From the NCBI GenBank assembly GCA_020091685.1, contig CM034603.1, positions 23,988,595 through 24,052,594 on the forward strand: DNA of 64,000 nucleotides, given 5' to 3'. A model generated the notes under the pieces. That model had not been told where the DNA came from. It saw only the letters and a program-made list of their open reading frames with translations, and did no database searches. How positions within the stretch are numbered: the first letter of the stretch is position 1; every line of letters begins with the position of its first letter. A program made the position numbers and the translations under genes. Origin of the DNA: Lutjanus erythropterus. Taxonomy: Eukaryota; Chordata; Actinopteri; Lutjaniformes; Lutjanidae. Shown in pieces: positions 13,601 through 22,566 of this stretch.

Positions 13601-16600
13601 ACCTTGTTGTTCACTTCCAACTATTTAATGATGTGTGACTGCAGTGTAAATGTTATGGTTTTTAAAAAGGCGTATTTTGTGTTGGACTCTTTGAGTTTTG
13701 CTTGGCTTGATTGAAATGTGTACTCAGCAGCTGCCCGTCCAAATCAATTAATGCTATGACAAAAGTGGAAAATGATCAAAAGTATCCTTGTCCGCATCAT
13801 TTATTCAAATATCATCAATAGCTGAAATCAAAGTGTGATCATTATTACATTCAGAATTCATGCTTACATTATTGTAGAGGATGTATAGATCAGCTCTATT
13901 ATCCAAATCATCATGTGTGCATAAATCATCATTATCCCAAAATAATTATTTTCTCTGCTTCTCTTAGAGACGTGCACCTGCATGAACATTTCGCTTCAGT
14001 GTACTGGTCCCTGTAGGCGATATTGCCTTTTAAATGATGTTGAGCAGCACGAGCTTTCCAAGTGATTTCTTTAATCGTGTTGTATCGATGTATGAGTGTT
14101 TTCTTTAACGATTTATTTTAATGATAAGACAGGCAGCTTTCAGTCATTTTAAACATTTCTGTGCAACCAGTAAAGTCAAGGTTTATATCATGGGACAGCA
14201 GGCAAACTAGAAACTGTAGTTAGAAACATGACAGGACAGAGGAAACTTTGAATTCAACTTTTAGATTTTTCTTAGACAGCTCTGATGGAGCTTATCAGGA
14301 TAATGGCTGCTTTACTCCAAATAATGTATATGCATGCTCAGTTTACTGGCTAGCCGGTCCAACAACCTTCCTAAGTTAAAATAAGATATGTAATGTTAAT
14401 ATTAACACATTCAACAAGTCATTCTTTTTTAAGTGTCCAATGAACAAACTGCAAAGTGTGGTGTTTTTATTGTCAAGTGAGGAAAACAAGTTAACTCAAG
14501 CCAGTCTTCCTTTGAATTTGATGTACCAAATGGACACACACATCACACATGTCACACACATGTCTTGACTGAAAGAAAAGGGGATTTATTTACTGGTTGG
14601 GCTGTTAGTAATATAGGTTTCTCAAGGTTTTTCAAAATTGTGAATCGCCACAACAACGAGAGGACCATGAGCATTCATCAATCATAACAGTGCACAAAAA
14701 CATTAGGCTGATGGGTCCAGTAGTGTGCAAAATTAGCTGTGGACAGATACACATATGCACACACACACTACCAAACAAATGATCCCCTCCAGACTAGGAG
14801 CGCTGCTGGAGATAATAAGTATTCAAAAAGTGTGACTTTTTGGTCAATCTTGGAATTGATTACCTCTGTTCTCTGTCTGTTGTTTGTGTACAGATTGGCT
14901 GCAAGGTGGTGGTGACCTTGTTTATGTACTTTCTGGCAACAAATTACTACTGGATCCTCGTGGAGGGTCTGTACCTCCACAGCCTCATCTTCATGACCTT
15001 CTTCTCAGACAGAAAGTATCTGTGGGGATTCACTCTGATTGGATGGGGTGAGTTCTGCTTCATTTGCATTTTACTTCCGTGTGCGTGATTAAAATATGAT
15101 TAGTTGGCTTAATATCATGCAAATTAAATTGTATATAAAGTATGTAGTCTGCGACCCTGCGGGAATAAGCGGTTACAGAAAATGAATGAATGAATAAAGT
15201 ATAGTAGTTTTTGATGCTCTGATTGGTATGCAAAAACGTTTGTGGAAAAAAAAGGGAAGCGCTGACAAATCCGTGGCTGATATTGTATATTATCAATAGC
15301 AAATGACTAGTGCCTTTGTAAAAACACTGCATGAATATGGGCCTTACAGTTCCTGCATTGTACACACTGTGCGTATCAGTTACGTAAGCACAGCGCATAC
15401 AATGTGGATGCTGTGCTACCCAGGTTCTACCCATATGAGAAAAAAAATTGACTTATTAGGGAAGTATTTAGAGCACTTTCCCATAGTGATGGGTATTTTA
15501 TACTTTTATTGTATTTTTCAGGAGTACCAGCTATGTTTGTGACAGTTTGGGCAACAGTGAGAGCCACGTTTGCAGACACAGAGTAAGTATTATATTCTTG
15601 TTAAGCTTTAATATGTAAAATTATAAGGTCATGAAGCAAAGAAAGCAGGAACAAACAGAGTTAATAAAAAAAAAAGACAATTTGCAGCAGGATGTTTTGC
15701 TGATCTGATGTGGTATCCCCAGGTTTAATGGCTTACATGCTGAAATTCAAAGAGTACAAGTCTACAGATATCAGTAATCCTCACATTTCTTGATTACCAT
15801 GAATTTCTGTAGTGAAGTGTGAGGAAAGCTAAAAAGAATTCAAGTGGGTTCACCTTCCACTTCTGAACCCTCATCTGAGAGAAAACTGCCTCAAGAGGTG
15901 TCCTAAACCCTCTCTTACTGGCTCTATCTGCAGTTCCCACATTGACCCTGTACCATGGTCGAACATTCAACACTCTGAAGCCGCGAGCTCACGGCTAAGC
16001 TGGTATCCAGCAACTGTGCAGTGGAACTAAACCACATATTCCACTTCTCAGTCAGCAGAAAAGCAGCACATTTCTACCTTCTACCTGCCTTCCCTTCTCC
16101 TCCCTTGGGGCAAAAAAAACAAACCAAACATAATAATAAACACAGCGAGTTGAAGTAAAAAAAAATGTTAGGTTTCCTCTATGCACAAAAAAACACTTGT
16201 GAGCGTTTTTCTTTTGCTGAGATAATCCATCTACCTGACAGTCGTGCCTTTGACTGGTCAAAAAAAGGCCACTCTAAAAATGTGCAGTTTGACCTTAAAA
16301 ATGTTTATTAGAACCATGACTGAACTATGACCATTTCACATAGAGCTACAGATACCATGAGAGCAAAGTCATGACCTACGCTACCTCTGACTGGCAAGTG
16401 CGTGTTGCCCTCATTGGTTGGGTTGGTTAGATTTAGGCATAATGAATGATTGGTTAGGGTAGGAATATCGGGGTAGGTCAATCATATGCAAGGTTGGGTG
16501 GGTCATGACTTTTCCCTCCTGAGAGAAAACTATATCTGTAGCCTAATGTGAAATAGCCATAGTTCAGTGCTTAATAAATGTACTTTTTCAAGGTAAAACC

Positions 16601-19600
16601 GCACATTTCAGAGTGTCCTTTTACTGTGACCAGTCCAAGACACACCTGTGCAATTATCTGTTTTTGACGCTGTTTCATCAGCATCTCTACATGAAGAGAA
16701 GTGCTCACTGATATGGATTTTAACAGATTTGAGTGAAACAAACCTTTTGTGTGCCTAAGAAAAGTCTTTTTTACTTCAACTCGTGAAACATGGGAGCAAA
16801 AACGAAAGTGTTGAGTTTATGTTGCTGTTGAGTATATCAAGAAGAAAGACCTCACTACAGTTGTGTTAATATCAACACACCATCAATGCTTTTTGTCTAC
16901 AGATCCATGAATGTTGTTGCCGAAAGCTACAAAAATACAGAGAGGGTAAAAAAAACAGAGGAGATGACCTCAGTGTCCTCGTGCGTAGCTACAGGCCAGT
17001 TAATGACATGTGACAGTTTGGGCCGAGAGCTCTTTATCATGAAGGGGGTTCATGTGCAGCAATGAATCGATTCATGAGGAATTAAGACCAGAAACATCGT
17101 ATAAAATATTCATTTTGACAAACTGAATTCATCTCTGAATTGTTTTGTATGATATTTGTGTCTAGAAGCATCAAATAAAGCTGAGAGAGGGGAGAGATGG
17201 AGTCAAGGTCTTGTCTAAATCTCTTTCTAATCCTTTTGTGAAATAATGGCAGTGATTATTAGAGACACCCGGGTGGAACAGAGGGATCCTGGATCACCAC
17301 CCCGGAGCTTGATCCTGACTTATCTCCTGCTGATCCATTTTGCTGTTTTTTTTATCCACTGCAGGTGTTGGGACTTGAGTGCAGGCAATTTGAAATGGAT
17401 ATATCAAGTGCCTATCCTGGCTGCTGTAGTGGTGAGTACATGCTCACTGCCTGCACCTTTCCCCTGCTGCGAAGGAAAAGACAGTGTTTCACTGCACCTG
17501 TGGTATTACAGGTCTCAGATAAGACACCTTATTATGTTTGCAACGGCCCTTGATTAAATCATTATGTTTCTATTTTCTCTTTAGGTCAATTTTATGTTAT
17601 TTCTGAACATCATCAGAGTCTTGGCAACTAAACTACGAGAAACAAATGCTGGAAGGTGTGACACAAGACAACAGTACAGGTACTGAGTAGTAACATTGTG
17701 CAAAATTATTATTTTGAACCCCACCCCAACCCTAGATCAGCTGCTCCTCTTGATTCATTCGTCATGTGACGTACTTGTAACCCTTATAAAAGCCATCGTG
17801 GTGAAATCATGCATGTATTTACTCTGATTGCATTTGCATCGTGAGACATGTTGTAAAATGGGGATTATAAATGACGTATAATCACATCCCTTGACTGTCA
17901 TGACTGTTATCATTATCCAATAATCAGTCAGATTTTTCTAATTTAATAGATTGTATAGTCCAGTGGTTCTCAAAATGTTGGCGGCCCTCAGAAACATTTT
18001 ATGTGGCCCTGGAACATGACATAAAAAACACCTGCACTATAGAGCTCAGTGGTGAGGTTCTGGAAGTGAAAATCCGAGTTCGCTGTTACCATGGAAAAGT
18101 TTACTGCCCCCCGTGTTCAGGTGGGCTGGTTAGTTAGGTAGCTAACATGAGTCATACTAACAAAGTTGTTATGCTGTAGTGAATATAATTTATATATACA
18201 CACACAACACAAAGTAGAACATATTGCAACACTATTATTAACAATTTAAACACTATAAGAAAGATAAAAGTCAAATTTAAGAAGAAGCAGTGTCCTGCAC
18301 TCTTGAAATAATTAGTATAATTGGTTCAAGGTTTAAAACTCTTTATATAAGGATTTTCTGATCTGTAAATGGACTAAATGAACAGGAAACTCACTTCTGA
18401 AACCAGAGCATTTGAAACAGTGGGCAGTCATTGTTGAACTCTATATTTTAATCATTCCATTTCATTACATTCCCTTCCGACAGTCCAAATTTAACACATT
18501 ACCCAGTTACTGCATCATACTGTGCCGCCCTAACAAGCGTCTGTCAGGTTGGGAATGACAACTTGTGGAAAGCTAGTGGTTGCGTGGCAACTAATGTCAG
18601 CTCACAAGTGTCATGGGACTTCTGTCATCAATGCTAGTGAATAACTTGACAGTTTAATGTATAAATGAGAGGAAAAAGCCACTATTGGGAAAATGCTGTA
18701 CGGTTGAGAGAAAAGGAGGTTTTCCAGAAAATAAAACATAATAACTTGGTCTGAACTCGGGGGACAGATATAGTGATATTCCTGAAAACTGAAAACAAAA
18801 TTTGATGCTCAAGGATTTTTTTTCATATTAAACAGCATCATGAGAACAATCACAAATCATACATCAGTTTCAGGGATTTTCCTTTTCAGCCTGCAATATA
18901 TGCCGTCTCCCTAAACTTGGAAAAAAATATTAACACAATGAGATTTTTGATAGATAATCATCAGTGATATGAATATAATGACTAGAACAGTCTGGTAAGT
19001 TCTGAAAATTACATAATCTTAATGTAATGCAGCCTCCAAAACAAGGAAAATACAATAATTATGCCACATCATGATAGAAAGATATCTAAAACCTGATAAT
19101 AATCGATATAATATTGATATGTTGTTCAGCGCAAAATGGTGGGAAACTACTGTATGGTATTTTGTTACCATTATGAAATGTTAATGTTGTGTTACTGTTA
19201 CAGAAAACTGTTGAAGTCCACGTTGGTGCTGATGCCGCTCTTTGGTGTCCACTACATCATATTCAATGCCATGCCGTATACAGAGGTGTCTGGAGTTCCC
19301 TGGCTGATCCAGATGCATTACGAGATGCTCTTTAACTCCTTCCAGGTAAAGCTGCTGTGCTAGAAATGCCAGGAATACTAATTTAGCCCTCAATGTCCCA
19401 ATAAATATTTAATGTACCCTTTCAAGCTGAACAATTCTGATTTTAGAGGTCCTCAGTGTGAACATGTCTTTGTTACAGAAAAAAAAATGTCTCAGTGAAG
19501 CACTGGAAGGGATCAGTTATATAATCTCTAATTGTTGCTTATTGCTGAGATATTTTGTTGTGGTTAGATGAAGAGAATGAAGAGAGTGCTGGCTGATGAT

Positions 19601-20891
19601 TTAAAAATCATACTAAATATGGATTTATGAAATTAACTCTTAACTCTTATCTGGTGTGGACATTCATGGACAATGTGTGTAAAATAATTTTCTGCTCTTT
19701 TTCCAGGGATTCTTAGTGGCAATTATATACTGCTTTTGCAATGGAGAGGTAAGAAAAAGTTTTGCATTATGCACCAAAATCTGCATGATATTTGAAGGGA
19801 TAGCTCACATTATTTGACAAGGGGCTTTATTAAGTCAATTGTCAGTGTATTAGCTATTGTAGACAGCGGTCTGGACGCCCCCAGTTTGTAGAGGCAGAGA
19901 GGAGTACCAGTGTAGGACGCTAAACAATGCATTGCTGTCAGCAAAAAAAGTGTTTTAGTTACTTAAAAAAGATCCACCTGAAAAAACAAAATCAGCATAC
20001 ACAATATATAACCTTGCTGTCAGGAAGCCTTTTCTGACAGAAAAATGTTGTAATATAAGACAAAGATCGCTCTCTTCAAATCAACTAAACTCCATAGACA
20101 AAATCAGCAATTTTAGACCAGCAACTGTATTATATCTGTTGTTACCTCTGTGAGGTAAAATGGCTGATTTCACCTATGGAGTTTGGTTTGTTTGCAGAGA
20201 GCAATATTTGGCTGTCTGCTGGCAAAGTAGAGCTGAGAAAATATTCTAAATATAGCATATGCTTAAACTGATATAGATTTTTTTAGGTGGAGCTTTATTA
20301 AATGGCTAAAATACATTTTGTTGCTGACCATGTTAACAGCAACTCTTGCACAGCTGTTGTTCTACTCCTGCTGCTTCTCCTAACTGGGCGCATGCCAACC
20401 ACCTTATACTCTACATAGGTAACGCACTTACAATCAATATGTACTTACTGATCATCACTGTACAGTGTACAAAAGCCGAACTATCCCTTTTTGTTCTTAT
20501 GTGGCTAAATAAGTTCTTCTCTTCAAAGGTGCAAGCTGAAATCAAAAAGGCATGGAACAGAAGGACTCTGGCCCTGGACTTTAAAAGAAAAGCTCGGAGC
20601 GGCAGTAACACTTACAGCTATGGACCTATGGTGTCACACACCAGTGTCACCAACGTCACAGCCAGAGGACCGCTGGCGCTCCACCTCACCACAAGGTTGG
20701 GACCGGTGCCTGTGAACGGACACCGGAACCTCCCCGGGTACGTGAAGAACGGCTCCGTCTCTGAGAACTCTATACCTTCATCAGGACAGGAGCTTCACAT
20801 TCCCGACGAGGAGCATTCAGCTCACACGCGGCCCTGCGAGGATGAGAAACCCTCTCCTGTGGTGGAGGAGGAGAGGGAGACAGTCATGTGA
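4584..20891 (+). CDS. pth1r: parathyroid hormone 1 receptor, spliced CDS, 5' partial
   Basis: Nine exons join in frame: 4584-4678, 7697-7883, 14894-15047, 15522-15582, 17365-17431, 17585-17679, 19204-19345, 19707-19748, 20529-20891. They give 401 residues plus a stop, from just before TM1 to the C-terminus. Family knowledge: class B GPCR for PTH and PTHrP at the plasma membrane, coupling mainly to Gs/cAMP and Gq, acting in bone and calcium control. Near-identity to vertebrate PTH1R is visible in RNYIHMH (TM2), [16 protein letters not shown] (TM3), [19 protein letters not shown] (ICL3), [13 protein letters not shown] (TM6) and [17 protein letters not shown] (TM7/helix 8), and in the terminal ETVM PDZ ligand. 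The TM2 His and TM6 Thr corresponding to human H223 and T410, whose mutation causes constitutive activity, are present. The N-terminal hormone-binding exons were not found in bases 1-4583, so they should lie outside. The PTH1R tail and the neighbouring tmie argue against pth2r or pth3r. Confidence 0.96.
5393..5755. repeat. foldback family 1, copy A (left arm only)
   Basis: It starts GGGCTAGTGTGGATTATTTG, a diverged form of the family terminus GGGATAGTTCAGATTATTTG, and includes the marker CAGACAGCCTTTTCTGACAG and CTCCAAACTAACCAAACTCC. The right arm seen in other copies is missing. Confidence 0.65.
5935..6225. repeat. degenerate tandem repeat (about 35-45 bp unit)
   Basis: Repeated variants of GTTTGATCTTGTAAATATGT and AAATAGT/AAGTACTTAG alternate at least five times. 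Low complexity, AT-rich, non-coding. Confidence 0.6.
7543..7640. repeat. TG tract followed by CA tract (inverted dinucleotide repeat)
   Basis: A GT/GTGC tract (about 7545-7579) and a CA tract (about 7611-7632) face each other across about 30 bp, so the RNA can pair with itself. It ends about 55 bp before the 7697 exon. Confidence 0.75.
7697..7883 (+). CDS. pth1r: pth1r exon: ICL1, TM2 and ECL1
   Basis: Acceptor TTCTCCCCAG, donor TTT|GTAAGT. It encodes [22 protein letters not shown]2 and a long first extracellular loop ([17 protein letters not shown] then a Pro/Ala stretch). The His of NYIHMH corresponds to human H223. The ECL1 end is low in conservation and slightly shorter than the mammalian Pro/Ala-rich loop. 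Confidence 0.95.
9365..9440. mobile_element. hAT-type transposon left end (decayed)
   Basis: CAGGGGTCATCAATTACAT plus AAAGGTCCAG is the typical left end of a hAT family in fish. The matching right end was not found, so the element is truncated or very diverged. Confidence 0.45.
12600..12930. repeat. common teleost intronic repeat
   Basis: The segment has the series GGTGATCACCAAAGTCATTA, CTCTGGGGACCA, TTATGGCAGTCCATTAAG, TTGAGATATTTCAGTCTGG and GACAGACCAACCGA. This recurs in many fish introns. A second, inverted copy lies at 35254-35470. Confidence 0.6.
12970..13510 (-). mobile_element. decayed L2-like LINE, reverse-transcriptase C-terminal part
   Basis: The reverse complement of 13140-13510 reads through the C-terminal part of an L2/CR1-type ORF in broken frames, including signatures of the type LQLIQNAAARVL and a Trp-N-K-L-P-E-N motif. 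Several frameshifts and stops make it non-functional. Confidence 0.55.
14894..15047 (+). CDS. pth1r: pth1r exon: TM3 to start of TM4
   Basis: Acceptor GTGTACAG, donor TGGG|GTGAGT. It starts [20 protein letters not shown] with the conserved TM3 Cys that pairs with ECL2, runs through [11 protein letters not shown] and ends in the class B TM4 signature GWG. It follows a 7.0-kb intron. Confidence 0.96.
15048..15521 (+). other. pth1r intron with a short LINE/SINE tail
   Basis: 15147-15198 reads CTGCGACCCTGCGGGAATAA GCGGTTACAG then (AATG)n, the 3' tail of a non-LTR element very common in fish. The rest is unremarkable. Confidence 0.6.
15522..15582 (+). CDS. pth1r: pth1r exon: TM4/ECL2
   Basis: A 61-nt exon between a TATTTTTCAG acceptor and GA|GTAAGT donor. 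It completes GWG and reads [19 protein letters not shown]. The phases (1 in, 2 out) fit both neighbours exactly. Too short to show as a long open frame. Confidence 0.93.
15583..17364 (+). other. pth1r intron containing a MITE
   Basis: Apart from the MITE at 16252-16635 I see only AT-rich unique sequence in this intron. Confidence 0.7.
16252..16635. mobile_element. MITE with inverted arms over 100 bp
   Basis: The ends are GACTGGTCA and TGACCAGTC. Complementarity continues inward: CACTCTAAAAATGTGCAG with GCACATTTCAGAGTG, TTTATTAGAACCATGACTGA with TCAGTGCTTAATAAA, and ACATAGAGCTACAGATA with TATCTGTAGCCTAATGT. The loop is a TTGGTTAGGG-type sequence. No coding capacity. Confidence 0.75.
17365..17431 (+). 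CDS. pth1r: pth1r exon: ECL2 to start of TM5
   Basis: A 67-nt exon after CACTGCAG, ending GTG|GTGAGT. It contains the ECL2 CWD motif ([19 protein letters not shown]), in which Cys forms the TM3-ECL2 disulfide and Trp/Asp are class B hallmarks. Confidence 0.94.
17585..17679 (+). CDS. pth1r: pth1r exon: TM5/ICL3
   Basis: Acceptor CTCTTTAG, donor CAG|GTACTG. It encodes [19 protein letters not shown] and the G-protein-contacting ICL3 ([13 protein letters not shown]), identical in this loop to the human receptor as I know it. Confidence 0.95.
17680..19203 (+). other. pth1r intron between TM5 and TM6 exons
   Basis: It contains a hAT-like left end (CAGTGGTTCTCAAAATG at 17961, followed by a GGCCCT-rich segment typical of such elements) without a clear right end. 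Nothing else is recognised. Confidence 0.6.
19204..19345 (+). CDS. pth1r: pth1r exon: TM6, ECL3 and start of TM7
   Basis: Acceptor CTGTTACAG, donor CAG|GTAAAG. It reads [20 protein letters not shown], then ECL3 ([16 protein letters not shown]) and [11 protein letters not shown]. The Thr in KST.LVLMPL corresponds to human T410. Confidence 0.96.
19707..19748 (+). CDS. pth1r: pth1r exon: TM7 micro-exon
   Basis: A 42-nt exon encoding [14 protein letters not shown], between TTTTTCCAG and GAG|GTAAGA, in phase 0 at both ends. The corresponding small exon is a known feature of class B receptor genes. Confidence 0.94.
19797..20487. repeat. foldback family 1, copy B (last pth1r intron)
   Basis: It starts GGGATAGCTCACATTATTTG and ends GAACTATCCC. 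Internal arms include AGCCTTTTCTGACAG and a facing TATGGAGTTTGGTTTGTTTG. At 691 bp it is shorter than copy C. Its right end lies 41 bp before the terminal pth1r exon, so it probably displaced part of the intron's branch-point region. Confidence 0.75.
20529..20891 (+). CDS. pth1r: pth1r terminal exon: helix 8 and cytoplasmic tail
   Basis: It starts after CTTCAAAG with [19 protein letters not shown], continues through the conserved [14 protein letters not shown] block and a diverged Ser/Pro/Glu-rich tail, and ends ETVM-stop. ETVM matches the PDZ-binding C-terminus of PTH1R, known to bind NHERF scaffolds. The tail carries many Ser/Thr residues, expected GRK/arrestin sites. A foldback repeat ends only about 40 bp upstream of this acceptor. 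Confidence 0.96.
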   Translation: MQAEIKKAWNRRTLALDFKRKARSGSNTYSYGPMVSHTSVTNVTARGPLALHLTTRLGPVPVNGHRNLPGYVKNGSVSENSIPSSGQELHIPDEEHSAHTRPCEDEKPSPVVEEERETVM

Positions 20892-21432
20892 CCTCCAGGA
20901 CTGCCGCAAATAGGGGAAAAAAAAAACAAATCACGCAACAGTCTCAGGATGGTCTGAGGGGGATGGCTGCATGCATCAACACTGCCAGTTTTTTCTCCTG
21001 TGAATTGAGCCAGAACATTGCTGACTGATGAGGCTCAAGGCAAAAAGGGTGTATCACTTATGTGAGCTGGGCCACCTTTATTCGAGGGATGATGACCCTC
21101 ATTCTTGTGGCAAACACTCTCAATTCCTTCACCAACCACCTGCCACAGTGAATGTGCAAAAGGATGAAAACAGACTGCTGTTTCTTATTTCTTTTTCCAC
21201 TGCCATGACTCTTGTTATCTTCTTATCTGATTGCTTTTGTAGCAAATGTCTTGTGCTCAGCTTTTGTGCATAAATCAAACTGGGGTTAGTTATAGTAGTC
21301 GCCAGGAACAGCCTTAATCACCGACATAAAAGGCAGGTGGATTTTGAGTGCGCTTAGTGGCACATGTGTGAGCATTTTTTTCAATTTCCAGATTAAGTCA
21401 GCGTGAGAAGACTAAGCGTAGGCTCGGCTTTA

Positions 21433-22566
21433 AGGGATAGTTCAGATTATTTGAAGTGAGCTTGTATGAGGTACTTATCAGTAGTTTAGTGTATTAGCTG
21501 TAGTAGATGCCGGTCGACATGCTCCCAGTTTTGGGAAACAGAGAGGGGCACCAGCACAGAAGCTAAGGAATGAACTGCTGTGGACAGGGTCAGCAACAAA
21601 ATGTATTTTATCCACTTAAAAAAGTTTGACTTGATACCTAATGCAGCGGTTCTCAACCTACTAACCCTACTAAAATCCATCCAAAAGCGATCTGTTTTGC
21701 GTCACTGCATCCAAGGGAAGGTTAGCTGGCTAACATGCTTGTTTCTACCTGATGATGTGTTTTCACTGGCATGATAAAATTTCTGTTAAGTCTTTGGCAC
21801 ATTTGGATATTAAAATACCTAGTTTTATAAATGACCCCAAATTAAATTTTCTTTTAATCAAACAATTTGGCAGCACCACTGCCTCTGCGGCCCCATAGAT
21901 GGCACTCTGAGGACCGCCAGTAGGCCACGGACCAGTGGTTGAGAATGGCTGACCTAATCGATATCAGTTGAAGTGTACACTGTATTTAAAATATTTTCAC
22001 TGTTATCCTCGCCATCAGACAGCCTTTTCTGACAGGAAGCCGCCGTCATATAAGCCAAATATCACTCTCTTCAAACCAACCGATCGCCATACGTGAGATC
22101 AGCGGTTTTACCTCACTGAACATGGGAGTTGCTGGTTTACTGCTGCCTTGATCGGTTAATTTGTTTGTGTTATTTTGTGATTCAGTGTCTTAAAAGGATT
22201 TACTGAAGTGAAGTAGCCCAGTAACTCTGGTGTTCTGCAAGGTAAAATGAGTGATTTAGCTATGGAGTTTGGTTGGTTTGGAGTGTGATATTTGGCTTAT
22301 ATAACATAGGCTTTCGGTCAGGCTGTCTGGTAATACAGTAAACCAGTGAAAATATTCTAAATATAACATGCGCCTAAACTCATAAGATTTTTTTTTTTTC
22401 AGTGGACTGTTTATAAGTGTCTAAAATACCTTTTGTCACTGGCCCTGTTCACAGCAGTACATTACTTAGTTTCTGTGCCCATCTCTACTTCTCCAAACTA
22501 GTTGTAATACACGGACTGCCATTAAGTACCTGATACAGTCCTACTTGAAATAATCTAAACTATCCC
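21433..22566. repeat. foldback family 1, copy C (complete, with nested hAT)
   Basis: The termini are GGGATAGTTCAGATTATTTG (left) and AAATAATCTAAACTATCCC (right), imperfect inverted repeats. The arms continue inward: CAGACAGCCTTTTCTGACAG and ATATAAGCCAAATATCACTC face GAGTGTGATATTTGGCTTAT and CAGGCTGTCTG. Removing the hAT at 21644-21951 restores an element of about 820 bp. This is the best-preserved copy. Confidence 0.82.
21644..21951. mobile_element. hAT MITE nested in foldback copy C
   Basis: Left end CAGCGGTTCTCAACC and right end GGTTGAGAATGGCTG are 15-bp inverted repeats with two mismatches, the classic hAT-Charlie-type terminus. The 8-bp flanks are ACCTAATG (21636-21643) and ACCTAATC (21952-21959), one mismatch. 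It is 308 bp with no transposase. Confidence 0.85.

Larger units (their letters stand above)
7884..14893 (+). other. pth1r 7.0-kb intron
   Basis: The largest pth1r intron in view. It contains a hAT left end (9365), a copy of a common fish intronic repeat (12600-12930) and a decayed L2-like LINE (12970-13510, minus). The rest is AT-rich sequence in which I see no exon or RNA gene. Confidence 0.75.

Noticed and set aside
15060..15434. 124-codon minus-strand frame opposite pth1r intron sequence
   Set aside because: Covers a LINE tail and AT-rich intron; no protein family or splice structure.
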